The notes below the pieces were generated by a model that was given only the letters and a program-made list of their open reading frames with translations, did no database searches and was not told the origin of the DNA. DNA of 64,000 bases, from the NCBI GenBank assembly GCA_903813345.2, contig CAIIXF020000011.1:33660166-33724165 (forward strand), given 5' to 3'. The stretch is from Owenia fusiformis. Lineage: Eukaryota > Annelida > Polychaeta > Sabellida > Oweniidae. Shown here one piece after another: positions 1-13,804 of this stretch. A program made the translations under genes and the position numbers. The stretch's first letter is position 1; the number at the start of each line of letters is the position of its first letter.

Positions 1-340
1 TGTTGTTATAGGTTGGATGGAAAGTCACGGGAATATTGGCTGTCTAAAGAATCTACATGCTTGATTAGCTTTGTTAACTAGTGACTCATGTAACATTTCA
101 GTCGTAACCATGTCTGCTGCATACAATTTCTTCATAATGACATATATTCATGTAAAATGGAGGGAATTTGTATCATGATATATGGTGATACAGGTCGTAC
201 TTATCAACAATCTGATAGAATAAGGGTAGCCATATGTGCCTGTGCATGGGTATGATCTTTATTTAATTTGAAGAGATAGATCACAAAAATGTTTTTGGTA
301 TATTGAGATGCATGTTAACTGCATGGGTTGTGTTGGGCCT

Positions 341-812
341 AATGCAACAGTCTAGAAAGCAGACGATAATATGTGTGTATCCCATAATGCAACAATCAAG
401 AAAGCAGACAATAATATATATCCCATAATGAAATAATCAAGAAAGCAGACTATAATATATGTGTATCCATAATCCATCAGTCTAGAAAGCAGCCGATAAT
501 ATGTATGTATCCCATAATGCAACACCCTTGTTTACCCTTTACAAGAATGGGAATCTTCTCTCTCACTCTTTATATTGTTAAATAATCCTGCAAATCGGCA
601 GGCCTTCAAAACTTGTTTTACCATCTAAAGGCCGAGAAGAAATGAGATGTCATGGTTTATCATGATCATATAATGCTTTTAAATTAATTTTAGCCTCACC
701 TATTGTAATTTGCCTCGCCTATTTTTAGATCATCTCTATGCCCCATAATGCAACAAGAAAGAAAGCAGAGAATAATGTATATCCCATAATGCAATAATCA
801 AGAAGGCAGACG
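341..812. repeat. 45-bp tandem repeat, two blocks
   Basis: Units beginning AATGCAACA and containing GAAAGCAGAC and ATAATAT repeat about every 45 bases at 341-525 (four to five copies). Two more copies lie at 743-812 after a unique gap. Divergence between copies is moderate. Confidence 0.75.
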
Positions 813-2087
813 ACAATATTTATGTTAATCTTTGAAATTTTAGCATTTTGCAAGATCATGTTTTGGCCTAATGTAGAGTTCCATGAAAACATGGCAATCA
901 AAGTAATTGGCTGTTGTAACTCATCAGAGAAATAGCTCGAAATTGGGCCATTAGTTGTAGATCTACATATGACTGTTTTAAAACTTCACACCTTTTCTTG
1001 GAGTACAAAAACTAAAGGCTGACAATGCTTAAGTACAGTGTAAAGTATGTGTTTTATGTTTATTAGCCCCATGAGCGATATCTACATTGTAATTATATGG
1101 ATCTATGGAGGTTTTATCATAAGCTGTACATTCTCTTTCAACGTAAATCATCCTTCCGAGAACATTCTTTTATTCACTGTTATAGTTACCTATAGACCTT
1201 ACTGAAATGCATGGCTATAGATGGTTAGGAAAACTCATTATTTGTAGTTTATATTTCATTCGATTATATCATGATCTTTGTAAAACAGTATTCCTGATAG
1301 AGCCATAATAAGACAATTACAGCCATTAGATTGATTAAAAAATTTTATTATAGTAATTTATCATTGAACTTTATTCATAGTTATCAGTTTTGAACTGTGT
1401 TAATAATTATCAGTTTTGAACTTTATGCATTCTAGTTATCAGTTGAACACTTTAGCTTGTTTTACTGGTATAATCTCGTACAATATAAACATGTATGTAT
1501 GTCTTGTTTTGAAGGATACATATTGTTTAGTTTAATCACAAGGAACTTGAAAATGTTATGACATTTTTTGATATTGTTAAAGATTTGTCATCTAAATTTT
1601 CAAAAAGGGCTTAAATATTTTTCTACCGCAGTGACAGGATTTTAGAAACATTTATTTTTGATGCCATATTGCTAATTTTAGGTTCAGCCCTGCTCAAGAT
1701 CAAAATGTCTCAAGACCTTGGGGAGAGGACATTTTGGATAGCAATAATTACTGAATGTCAACAAGCCCAGACTTCTAGATCCCCTATGACAAGGATGAAG
1801 CAAATCTCATTTAATTTCCCAAAACATAAAGATCAAAAGCGTCCATGTTTCACAAAATATGCATTCCATTAAATGGATGGATTTTTGAAAATAGAAACTC
1901 CTTTGCCATTTACTTCCCCTATAAGGAGACTAGATGAAACATGTTTCCTAATATGAATTATTGTATTTTCGAAAAGGTAGAAGTATGTCATCTCATAGAT
2001 GACAATTGGGAAATCTATTATTTCGAAGTATTACTTTTTCATTAATCACTAAAGTGTATGAGGTCTCTCGCAGAAGGCGGTTGACAG

Positions 2088-2155
2088 AACAGTTGCACTT
2101 TTAGCATTTGAACAGTTGCACTTTTAGCATTTGAACAGTTGCACTTTTAGCATAT
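2088..2155. repeat. 23-bp triplication
   Basis: Three consecutive copies of a unit containing AACAGTTGCACTTTTAGCAT. Confidence 0.85.
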
Positions 2156-3940
2156 TGAATGAGGCTAGAATAAATATATTCTACTTTTTGACTTGTTTAT
2201 TTAAAAATTTATGTTGCCAATTTGTCATTCATGATTTCTTCATTTAACTTATTTTATTACCTAAAACATGTCTATATAAAATATGCAATTATCAGGTTTA
2301 TTTTCCATAAATGCCACATGAACTTCTATGTAATATAGTTTGTAATTATTAAGTAAGTGAGAGATGCTAAACATTTAACCTTTTACTTTAGCCTTAAAGC
2401 CTTACATAATATAGCATGTTAACATGTTGTTCATTATTAGATTAATTGGAATTGGGATTCGCTTACTTTTTTTGTAATACTTGAGGGAAAATTTGTAAAA
2501 TAAAATGACTATATGCTTTTCTGGCAACTCGGTCCATAATTAAAGAAAAGAGCACATGTATATAATATCTGTAACGTTGCATATATGCTCTAATAGATTG
2601 CTTAGAGTAGAAATTGTTCATGTAATGTTACGCATGATATATATGATTGTAATTCTAGACTTTCAATTAATTCTCGAAATCGCTGTTCCCTCTTCAAAAG
2701 AGGAGACGCGAAAATCTTTCCTTATATGGTCAAAATATTTCCCATGATGCAGTTCGCGGAGGAACAAATTTATACTTCCTTGTTTTCCCTCATAGGTTTA
2801 ACATGGGGATTTTCACACCTATTTTTCAAACGATATATTCGTTCATATTCCCGTACGAGGGTACAGAAAAAATTATTAGAAACGATTGATCTCTTATTAA
2901 TCTTAATATAACAGCTATTTTTTTCATTGTATTGATTCATAGCGTGGTGAAAACGATGATTGAAAAGTGAGAAAATATTCCGGAAGAGAAGGTCACATGA
3001 TCAGTTGACTAGTCGCCATATTGGAAAAAACAATTCCATTAGACTTTCAATACTGTCATGCCAATCTTACCGCACTACAAACTGCAACATCGATGCAACA
3101 ACTGAATAAAAGTATTCATCTTCAAATTACATCATAGGGCCTAGAGTTACGTTGAAAACCAACAAATAACTGAGCAGTAGACCAAAGAAGAAGCGTCGCT
3201 ATTATCTAGGTCACTCTGTCCAGTGGTTCGAAAGCAAATCTATAGTACTCGTTTCCGAATTTTGTTGTTCATTGTACAATCTTTTATTGATTAAACTCGG
3301 TATACTGGCTATTAAAGCAATGACAAAGAAGAATACTTCCGATTTTGGCATTGTTTTATTTAGCGTGCGGGTGTAAAAACAAAATTGCGTAATTAGTTTG
3401 ATTTAGAACTTTCGGGTCACGCAAATAGCTAGGCGAAATGCATAGTGAGAAAATATTGACCAATCAAATATTGTCCATTTTGAGTGCTTTTTCAGTACAT
3501 ATTTGCGAACGTTCTGATTCAAAGAGCGAATCGCGAAAGGGAGAATTGCACAAGATTATGTAAGAATTATACATGTCACATCTACATATTGAGTTCCTAA
3601 TTTGAAATGTTAGTTAATAGAAGGTGATACATTTGGTTCAAATATAAAACCATTTATATTGACATATGACCTTTGAGGTGACCTAAGGATACATATATGA
3701 ACTTGACCTTCTATGACCTGATCTTGACTTATTCTTATATATTTATTTTATCCCTATTCATTTACCCCTAAATTTAGAGTTCCCATCCCATTGAGCTCAA
3801 TATGATCATTACTGTAGGCTTCCACTCAAACCTTTTTTCACTACAAAATTTAGTAGTTGAGTAATAATTATTCTAATCTGCCTTATTGAATTCATTTGTT
3901 TTATTTAGCCTATCTTGATTAGTCAGATAATTATAGGATA

Positions 3941-4074
3941 TCCTATGATTTTGAGGAATATCATTTTTATCTACGAGGTGATATTGATGCCTGCATGAGA
4001 GAGCAAAGCGAATGAGTGCATATATCAATATCACCGAGTAGATTAAAATGATATTCTGAAAAAAAATCATAGGA
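3941..4074. repeat. Long imperfect hairpin (foldback)
   Basis: About 50 bases at 3941-3994 (TCCTATGATTTT...) are complementary to 4020-4074 (...AATCATAGGA) with a loop of about 25 bases. It probably represents a small foldback or MITE remnant. It directly precedes the TA-flanked element at 4086. Confidence 0.75.
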
Positions 4075-4085
4075 TGTTCTTATTA

Positions 4086-4342
4086 TCCTACACTTGAAAA
4101 GGAGTGTACTAAATGTATAATATCATTGCAAAATGGTTCCAAATAGAGTCAATTTGGCGGGAAATCAACAAGCGGAGTATATCATCACAATATCCTCCGC
4201 ATATTGGGTTTACCGGAGTATATCATCACGATATCCTCCGCCCGGAGTATATCATCACGATATCCTCCGGTTATTCATTTTGCCAATAGATATCAAATTT
4301 ATTTTTTAATGTTATTATACATTTAGTACACTAAGTGTAGGA
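4086..4342. mobile_element. TA-flanked MITE with internal triple repeat
   Basis: The termini TCCTACACTT and AAGTGTAGGA are inverted and flanked by TA on both sides. Inverted similarity extends inward through GTACTAAATGTATAATA. The arms differ by an 8-9 base insertion in the left arm. The interior has three copies of a CGGAGTATATCATCA..ATATCCTCCG unit, itself an imperfect palindrome (4152-4270). TA duplication suggests the Tc1/mariner group; there is no coding capacity. Confidence 0.75.
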
Positions 4343-4669
4343 TAAACTATTTTATTGTATGATCTGTAAAATGAAGCTTTCTGATTGGTCAGTTCTTGTA
4401 CTATACCAATCTATATTGCTACTAAGATTGTCCCCATTGAGCATCTCAGAAAATATTGGTACGGAGGGGCTGGGGACAATCTCAGTTGCAATACAAAGAA
4501 TGCAAAAGATCACGATAAAAACGCTATCGAATGCTCTGAAGTCAGTACAGGATATATTGTGCTCCAGAAATTCTTTTATCGACTCCTTAGATGTCATATC
4601 ATGACATATTAGTCACTTAGGTAGAGCAGTTCTTCCCATTGTCGAGTTGAAGAACTGGTATCTTTATCC

Positions 4670-4890
4670 TGGCTAGAACCATAGACAATTCTAGTCAGTG
4701 CCAGCCTTTTATCGAGTTAGCAGCACTCTAGTAATCGCCAGTATAGGTCAGCAGTCATAGGTCAAAGACAAATCACAAGAAGTGCTGTGACCTGGGTTTG
4801 AACCCAAGACCTCTACTTTTCAGCTTGAAGTCAGACTTTCTGCTTTTCAGACCAATGCCTTAACCACTAGGCCAACCCGGCGACCACAGA
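4670..4890 (-). mobile_element. tRNA-derived SINE (minus strand)
   Basis: On the minus strand, a pol III A box (TGGCCTAGTGGTTAAGGC, 4857-4874) is followed by a B box (GGTTCAAACCC, 4795-4805) at tRNA-like spacing. The flanks do not form an acceptor stem, so this is a tRNA-derived SINE head rather than a functional tRNA. The body and 3' end toward 4670 are not clearly bounded. Confidence 0.75.
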
Positions 4891-4918
4891 TGAAGTATAA
4901 TATTTTGCTTGCGCTTAT

Positions 4919-6478
4919 TAGCCAGAAAACTTATTCTATTCTGCCTACCTTAATTGGCAGATAATTCATTCTATTCTGCCTGCCTTAAATGGTCAGACTA
5001 TTATGCCTACCTTAATAAGCCAGATAATTCATTTTATTCTACCTTCCTTAAATGGTCAGACAACTCATTCGATTATGCCTACCTTAATAAGCCAGATAAT
5101 TCATTCTATTCTGCTTACCTTAAATGGACAGACAGCTCATTCGATTATGCCTACCTTAATAAGCCAGATAATTCATTCTATTCTGCCTACCTTAAATGGT
5201 CAGACAACTCATTTGATTATGCCTACCTTAATAAGCCAGATAATTCATTCTATTCTGCCTACCTTAATAAGCCAGATAATTCATTCTATTATGCCTACCT
5301 TAATAAGCCAGATAATTCATTCTATTCTGCCTACCTTAATTAGCCAGATAACTCATTCTATTATGCCTACCTTAAATGGTCAGACAACTCATTCTATTAT
5401 GCCTACCTTAAATGGTCAGACAACTCATTCTATTATACCTACCATAATAAGCCAGATGATTCATTCTATTCTGCCTACCTTAAATGGTCAGACAACTCAT
5501 TCTATTATACCTACCTTAATAAGCCAGATGATTCATTCTATTCTGCCTATCTTAAATGGTCAGACAACTCATTCTATTATACCTACCTTAAAAATCCAGA
5601 TGATTCATTCTATTCTGCCTACCTTAAATGGTCAGACAACTCATTCTATTATGCCTACCTTAATAAGCCAGATAATTCATTCTATTCTGCCTACCTTAAA
5701 TGGTCAGAATACTCATTCTATTATGCCTACCTTAATAAGCCAGATAATTCATTCTATTCTGCCTACCTTAATTGGTCAGACAACTCATTCTATTATGCCT
5801 ACCTTAATAAGCCAGATGATTCATTCTATTCTGCCTACCTTAATTGGTCAGACAACTCATTCTATTATGCCTACCTTAATAAGCCAGATAATTCATTCTA
5901 TTCTGCCTACCTTAATTGGTCAGACAACTCATTCTATTATGCCTACCTTAATAAGCCAGATAATTCATTGTATTCTGCCTACCTTAATTGGTCAGACAAC
6001 TCATTCTATTATGCCTACCTTAATAAGCCAGATAATTCATTCTATTCTGCTTACCTTAATTGGTCAGACAACTCATTCTATTATGCCTACCTTAATAAGT
6101 CAGATAATTCATTCTATTCTGCCTACCTTAATTAGTCAGACAACTCATTCTATTCTGCCTACCTTAAATGGTCAGACAACGTATTCTATTCTGCCTACCT
6201 TAATTGGTCAGACAACTCATTCTATTATGCCTACCTTAATAAGCCAAATAATTCATTCTATTCTGCCTACCTTAAATGGTCAGACAACTCATTCTATTCT
6301 GCCTACCTTAATTGGTCGGACAACTCATTCTATTATACCTACCTTAATTGGTCAGACAACTCATTCTATTCTGCCTACCTTAAATGGTCAGACAACTCAT
6401 TCTATTCTGCCTACCTTAATAAGCCAGACAACTCATTTTATTCTACCTACATTTTTAGTCAATTTACTCATTCTATTC
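4919..6478. repeat. 36-bp minisatellite with a 72-bp dimeric order
   Basis: About 43 units of 36 bases. Two types alternate over much of the array: one with CTTAATAAGCCAGATAATTC and one with AAATGGTCAGACAACTCAT, giving a 72-bp higher-order unit. Because 36 is a multiple of three and the unit lacks stops in one frame, a spurious 497-codon frame runs through it. Confidence 0.95.
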
Positions 6479-6511
6479 AATATATATTTTTATTGACTAT
6501 CTTAATTTTGA

Positions 6512-7718
6512 CAGGGTTCGTACATACCTGGAAATGTCAGGGAAATTGATTTATTTTTCCAGGTGCTGGAAATGTCAGGGAATTTCAAAATTGGGTCAAA
6601 AAGGGCCAAAAATGTCAGGGAATTTTAAAACAGTAGATGTGTCAGGGAAATGTCAGGGAATTTTGTATCATTGTTGAAAAAATAATGTTCCAGCAAAATA
6701 CATTTTAAGGCTATGATAGGGTATCAATGAAATCCAAAATCTAACATTAGTTGTTTGCACAAATTACAAATCTTTTCATTAAGGTTGATTGAATGACATT
6801 AAATCTGGTTTTGTCTTTTTCTAAGAACAGTGTGAACATTATACTGAAATCGAACAATAAAGAATATGTATAGATGGTTCAATACAATTATGCTCTTCCA
6901 TGTAGTAAGTTAGTCTTAGGCCATTCAAAGTTAATTACTGGTGTATGTTTCATGTTTTTTGAGGGGTTAATCTGAGGAGGGCGGGAGATGAAAAACAAAA
7001 AAATCAGGGAACTCTTTACAGTTTAAAATTGTATTTATTAAGGAACTGTTTGTTCGACAGTCCAGTCGTATTCAGTCTATTTATCTAACTCAAATATCAG
7101 TTGACAGATTTGGTAAAATTTTTATATACCAATGCTTTTGTTGCTGCCTCTGCTCAAGATTATTCGATAAATATGTTTCATTAGGTAAGAATTGCCCCTC
7201 AAGGGAATTGCTATTCTTCTTTAGGTCGACATTTTTAAGTTTCAGTTTTTATTGGAATTCATTATAAAACATTAAAAAATTATAGTTTGAAATGCTTAGA
7301 ATGTACTATATACAATTGTCCATTTTGAAAATTTTCCGGGGGTGAACCCCCGTACCCCCCTTTGGGTTTCCTTCCCTCGCAGTGATGCAAACTCCAAAAA
7401 ATGTACCCCTTTGACATTTGCTGACTCTGCCCCTGTACATGTGTGTTTATCTTCATAAATATGTAAGATTAAGAATATAATGTATCAAGAATAAATTGGT
7501 GAATAAGACAGCCTGTAAAAGTAAAGTTGAGTCATGAGAAATGGTACAAAAGGACAAACCCAAAATGTTTCATCATGTCTTGTCTTTTAAATAATACAGT
7601 TGTTTGAGACTTTTTAGAGGCTGTGCAAGAAAAACTAGATCTGGAAATTTCCTTTTTTGCCTGGAAATGTCAGAGAAATGTCAGGGAATTTCATTTTGAA
7701 AAAGGTGTACGAACCCTG
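6512..7718. mobile_element. hAT-like non-autonomous DNA element, 1.2 kb
   Basis: The termini CAGGGTTCGTACA (6512) and TGTACGAACCCTG (to 7718) are inverted. The CAGGG start suggests the hAT superfamily. AAATGTCAGGGAA motifs crowd both ends (five at 6532-6660, two at 7664-7690), all in the same orientation. There is a GGGGGTGAACCCCC hairpin near 7340. No transposase frame and no clean 8-bp target duplication were seen. Confidence 0.7.
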
Positions 7719-10455
7719 TTTGACCATTTTTACAGATGGCCACGTTCCATAAGTTTCATGTCTGATCTGTTTTTGGAAGAGAGATTAGACATGCCTTGCC
7801 AAGGATAAGAAAACTGGAGTAATGTATAAATGTTCTGAAACAGCTCAATGCCAATTGTTATATATTGCATAATTGGCCTAGAACCCATCCATCAATCTAT
7901 CCAATAATGCTAGATTAAGATAGGAGGAATTATAATGATGCGAATTGTCTCGATTATGCCCAGACTTACAATAAGAACCCTACCAGGAGCTCAATAACAC
8001 CTCAAGATTTTCTTATGATTATTTAATAATGGAGAAATAAAGGAAAATGCACTATTCCCGATCACAGTATAAAAATGATAATTTATTTTGATTGTTAGGT
8101 GTGAGAAAGAGTGAACAAAATTAAGATGGATACTCTGAATGGTTATTAGACTATTTGGTACTTAGGACAATGGCATTTACTTCGAAGTATCCTTCTTACC
8201 TATAAAGAAAATTTCCAAGTTAAATGTTTTATTTAGTGTGTTCCTTCGATTCTATTTACGAAATGTCTCGTTGTTATATTTGTTTATTATTTATAATGTT
8301 AATTTTTTGCCTATTCACTGTGTTCCTTGGTTATTTCTCGCCTATTCCTTGTTTTTCTGATGTGGAATTCATGATTATGTATCCAGGGGTTAGCTAAGTA
8401 TAAGGATTAGGGAATCTAATTTGCTCCATCATTACAGGGGCTTTCTGGAAACCTATTTGCAATTGGGAAAATTTGTCTCTAAATGGATCCTGAATGAAGA
8501 TTAGTGTTTTCTGGGTGCATGGATGCATACAAGTTTACACGGTACGTCTGATAACGCTCTTATAGGCAATTCGAACATCAAGGTCAATGGAAATGTGTGT
8601 TTTGCTCTAAGTTAGTCACAATTGGGATGTTACGTGAAAGTCTCGATGAAATCAGGTCTGCAAGAAAAACGAGAAATGTTATAGTACATAGGTTGAGAAA
8701 TTACCCTTTGGTCTGGCACTTATTAAACATACATCTATTGAATCTACCTTCAAAGTCTTTGATGTGAGAAACCAACGTCATTAGCCTCTTTTTGATTTTG
8801 CGTCATTTAGGTCGCTCTGCCTTTGTAATTTATAAGCTAAAACTCTGGTGGATCTCACTAAAGTGCTAATTTCCCTCATTATCTCACAATAATAAAACCC
8901 ATCTACAGTATCTTATTTTCCATTTAGTTAAGTTCCTTTACATATCTTCAAAGTTACAAATTCATGTTATTTCCTCGTTATTCCTTGCTTTTTGTGTTAT
9001 TTTGTATTAAAAGACATATAATGATATGATCATTGTTATCAATATTCTACTGTTACAGGAACCTGAAGATAAGTCCCTTTTGAGGCTGTGAGAGCTTTGA
9101 ACTGTTCCCAGTGGGGAAATCTGGGATTTTTAAACAATTAACAGATTTAGAAAAAACATTTTTGGATTCCTCCTTGGGCAGTTATTTACAGATTAACTGG
9201 CCTTTAGGTGCATTTTATGTAAATATGTTTTTCTGTTGTCTACCTTCACTAATTTATTGGGGGGAAAACAATCTAAAATGAATGTAAAAGCTCTCAAATC
9301 AAATGCAAATGTTATTTCTAATTTTGTAACTGTTTATTTGTCTGTCATTAAAAGGTTTTGGAACAAAAAAGCAACTTTAGCCAGTCATGCATGATGTTTC
9401 ATGTTCCTTATCATTTTCTTAGATAGAGATTGAAAGTAAATTGGGGGAGAGAGCAATAAGAGATGTTTAGTTTATATAAACATGGCAACAACCCTCTAAG
9501 AATTTATCATTAATTTGCAAAGAGCCTTTAAGAACTTTTTTTTATTTAGTAACAAGCCTTTAAGAACTTTATGAGGCCAAGGGATAACCTTATCCTAAAC
9601 CTCCACTTACCAGACTTCCTGAAAAATGCCTTGAAGACATTTTTATTAGAAAGCTACATTTGAATGAGGATTTTATGACATATTTTATCAGTTTGAACTC
9701 TTCCATAGAATATGAGTGTGTTGCATTATTTTGGTGTCCTCAATAAGTGGAGTAACCAAAAAACTCAATTGGAAGGATAAGATGGCTTGGTGTAATGAAT
9801 GGGGGAGATGCAGTCTCAAGGTTGAATTAGAACACCTCTAGAAGTAGAACACTTACAAAGTCACCCTTCCTGCAGAGTCTAGTTATAAAGTACCCTCTGC
9901 CTAGTATAGACCCAAGGTCATTTGATTTAGTGTTTCAAGCTACCCTGAATCCAAAAAGCTAACTATAAAATAACTACTCTCTGAGGAGTATAAAATATAC
10001 TGTATATACCTTTGATGGTGAAGATTTTAATGACCCCAAAAGTAAATTTTATGTCATTTAATGTGAGTTGAGATACGAAACAGGCAGCATCGAATGAAGG
10101 TAGAGAAAATAGGACTTGGAAGTTGGAAAACTAATTATACCACTATACAAACACAGAAATGTTGAATCTTGAAATATTGCCCAACATTAATATCAACAAT
10201 AAACTTCATATCAGAATAACCCATCATGGACATACTTACATACTAGGAGCCTGCCAAAACAAATATTTCTGGTTTATTCACCTTTGTAAGAGTGCATACA
10301 TGTACAATTGTACATGAACATATCATATATATATTTACAATGTATATCATGTTAAAAGTGCATTTATTGATGTTTTTTTAAAGATTTATATTCATTGATA
10401 AGGTTTTTATTTCTGATTCCTCTCATTTACGAGTATTGTAACTGTACTTGAAATA

Positions 10456-10556
10456 TGAATACATATTGTTATGGTCTCCAACTTTTGTAGATTGTGTTTG
10501 GTGTTTGGCAGTCAGTGTTCAGTGGTTAACATCTCTAAAAATGGCAGGTGGTGACA
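10456..10556. mobile_element. Short dispersed element, family M
   Basis: It contains GTTATGGTCTCCAACTTTTG, TCAGTGTTCAG and a GGCAGGTGGTGACATTTTGC end. The same blocks recur at 13805-13865, 18668-18690, 32082-32945, 45214-50053 and 58790-58850. Where complete, ends read ATGTCACC and GGTGACAT, so this is a small inverted-repeat element. Confidence 0.65.
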
Positions 10557-12581
10557 TTTTGCATGTTAATGCCTTGTTGAACTTGCAGCAGTGGAGGCCC
10601 TCAGGATCTGACGAATCAAAAGTAACCTGGTAATGACCAGCAAACCACCCTTAGGGCATACACTAACTTATAGGACATAACATTTAATGATTAAACCTTT
10701 TACATGCAAAATTTAGAAGAAAACAACATGGACTTTTCTTTCAGTATGTTCTTTAAATTAAGGAAATGTCAGAAGGCGGACTAAAATCAGTAATTTGGCA
10801 AAATAACATGTTCCTTATAACATGTAGACTTGCATATAGCTTTGCATCAACATTACCTTAACCCTTCCCTTCATATCTTTGCCCCATTTTGTGCTGAGAT
10901 ATTTAGAATGGGTCAGGGTTACAGGGCTAAATATAAGAGTAACCTCCATACATTGCTCTTAAAGTAGGTTACTAGACCGACTTTGATTTGAGTTTCATGG
11001 AAAAGGGAATATACTTTACATTATGAGTGTGATATTTCCTTCACAGGTGAAACAAGGATTACACGTAGGATATGTAGGTTATTTGGCATCTCGCTGTTTT
11101 GAAGGGAAGTTATGACTAGATACTCAACTACAAATTATAAGCCAGTTTTGATGTTGCAATATTTACAATACAGCTTGCCTGGGCCATGCTCCCCTTTCAA
11201 ATAGTTTAATTTTGATTTCTAAAAGTGAGCTTCATCTGCATATTTTGAATCAGAGCTAATCCTTTGATGTAGTGTTACCCAATCAAGATTGGTTGATCAC
11301 AATTCAGCTGCCCAATCAGATTCTCAGTGACAGAATTTTAAACCTATATATTTGCTGGCATTTCATGTTTTCTTGATCATGTCAAAGGCCATGGTATTTT
11401 TGCAGTCATTTTATATTTTACATTTTACAGTATTAAGCATATATTATATGTAGTATATAGTAGTCTAGTGTTAAATCGTATATATTCTTTTTGTGTACTG
11501 CACTTTCTTGTACCTGACCCTCAGGGGTGTGAATGTACTCAATAAATATTCTATAAAAATTGTAATACTGTCCTTCATTAGTAGAGGGTAGTAAAAATTA
11601 ATTAATCTATATATTTAGCAAGAAATCTATCAAAAGACTTAAACAAGTAGTCAAAAAACAGAATTAAGCTAACTTGAGTGGAAACTCCCTCATAATACTG
11701 ACATTGTTAAGTGTTTGAATTGGGCACCCATTGCATATTGAAACGAGTGGTTGTAAATAAGATAGAAATAAGCAGATTGGGAGAATATTAACGGTGATTA
11801 TCTAGTGGGATTTCCTGCGATGATTTGTGATTTTCAGAATCTGTTAGTTGTCAAAGTTTCAATGTAGAATACTTGTCGCTGCGATTAGAACTGTCAAATC
11901 TATTGATCTTATATGAGAGCATTTAAAAAGTTTCATTCCCATCATAATCTTAAGAGTTTTATCTGTTTAGGGGTTGTCTCAAACATTTCATAGTAATTCT
12001 ATTCATGATCCATTTCATTATTAGATACCTTCTTAAATTATTAGATGATATTTAATGACAATGAAATGTATAAATCACGCAAATTAAAAGTCTATGTATT
12101 TTTACATGGGGTTACCAACATTTTCCGTTGATTATTTTCATGGTAATCTTCCGCACGCATTCTATCACGTGCTTACTCCTAGTATCATCTCCAAAGTGAG
12201 GCTACATATATGTGACTGATGCCTCATTAAGCCAATGATATCACACGCAAACTCACGATAGGACGAGATAGGATGGGGCCTGGATAAAACCTGACATTTT
12301 TTAATTGTCATTTTATTAGTAAAGTGTTGAGGTAGGCGTTTACTTGAAGTCAAAAGGGAAACAAATTGACGTGGAAATTGAATCTGAAATACAGATCTAT
12401 TAAAACACACTGAATGCATGAATGAAATTCTCTAAGGAAATATGATGAGATGTTTTCCCGAACATATTTCACTAATTAGTTCTAAGATGAAATCAATCAT
12501 TATGTCAGTGGAAGTTAGAATTTTGACAACTAAGCTATTCAAACAATTTTTGCTGGAAAATGTTAATACGCTTACGTAGTA

Positions 12582-12768
12582 CAGTAAAGCCTGTATATCT
12601 GAACACCTCTCTTATTCAAACACCTCTCAGTGTGAACACTTTTCTCTTTCCCATCTTTGTATTCTCTGATTGACTATAATGTTGAAAATATTTGAAATGT
12701 GAATACCTAATTTGAGCACTTGGCCTGTCATAGTAACATAGTGGCATTCAGATTACACAGGTTTGCTG
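12582..12768. mobile_element. pogo-like MITE, copy 1 of an adjacent pair
   Basis: Flanked by TA, it starts CAGTAAAGCCTGTAT and ends CAGGTTTGCTG. The interior has repeats of the (T/G)GAACACCTCTC type. CAG ends with TA target duplication fit pogo/Tc1-type elements. No coding capacity. Confidence 0.7.
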
Positions 12769-12785
12769 TAAATATATTTCCATGG

Positions 12786-12973
12786 TAGTAAAACCAGTAT
12801 GTAGTGAACACCTATGGAGCCACAAAAAAGTGTTCACTGTAGGTAGGTGTTCACTACAGAGAGGGAATTTTTATACACAAGTCAATGTAGAATGTGCCTA
12901 TGTGTCTTGAAATGGTGTTCACTAAACACAGGTATTCACTAGAGAGAGGTATTCACTAAGATAGGTTTTACTG
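12786..12973. mobile_element. pogo-like MITE, copy 2 of an adjacent pair
   Basis: It starts TAGTAAAACCAGTAT (first base changed) and ends TAGGTTTTACTG followed by TA, with GTGTTCACTA repeats inside. It lies 17 bases after copy 1. Confidence 0.7.
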
Positions 12974-13804
12974 TATTGGCAAGGAGCAGGTATGGTTTCT
13001 CTTATATAACCATACATATGAACAGCAACCCAAGATCAGAGGAAGTGATATGTATGATGTTTTCATTATTACCACACATGTACATGTAGTATTACACAAT
13101 TATTACGCTTCAACCAAAATGCTTTACAAGAACGTAAAGATGCACAGTACAGTGTACTTAGAAAATTGAGTGGGTTGCAATTTTTCTGGTCAATCGGCTA
13201 ATTAATCAATCGACAAGGCGCACTTGGTCAAAAAGTATAGAAAAATATTCAGTAATTATTACACTGCTAGCCATAAGCGTTAACTGATAATTGTTTCAAT
13301 AACAGAGTTGAGGAAGTGAACTCAGGGAGCAGATGTGAGTCAAGCTGTTACACGTATATTGTACAATAGAATATTGTACAATTACAATATAATTCAAGGC
13401 AATATACCATCAGAGTAATACACAAGACATATCTTGATGAGACATTCAAAATTATATTGAAGTTTTTGAAAATAACACACTTTGTTTGATTCTAGAGCGT
13501 GATAGTGAAAAATGCTCGGATTAATTGACGGGGCAAGAAATTACTTTTCCTCTTCGATTCTTTCCGTAATGGAAGATTGAACGTAATATATTGTAACATA
13601 GAAGTAATATATCACGGCTACTGATGTATATTTAAAGTGTTTTATTGCTATTATAATTCAGTTAACCTTGGGGCCCAATAAAGATATAGTTATAAGTATA
13701 TTCATTGATCTAAAGTAGGAAATATCTTCATGAACTAGAAATATGCAATATCTGTGTCACCATCACAAGTGGGGATGTATTGTTATCTTTTCCAAATTTA
13801 TTGT

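Noticed and set aside
4795-4874. Functional tRNA gene on the minus strand
   Set aside because: A and B boxes are present, but the flanks do not pair as an acceptor stem; a SINE head is a better fit.
5003-6496. 497-codon open frame of 12-residue repeats
   Set aside because: It is produced by a 36-bp minisatellite (a multiple of three with no stop in one frame). A second frame is also open for 129 codons, and there is no domain or splice context.
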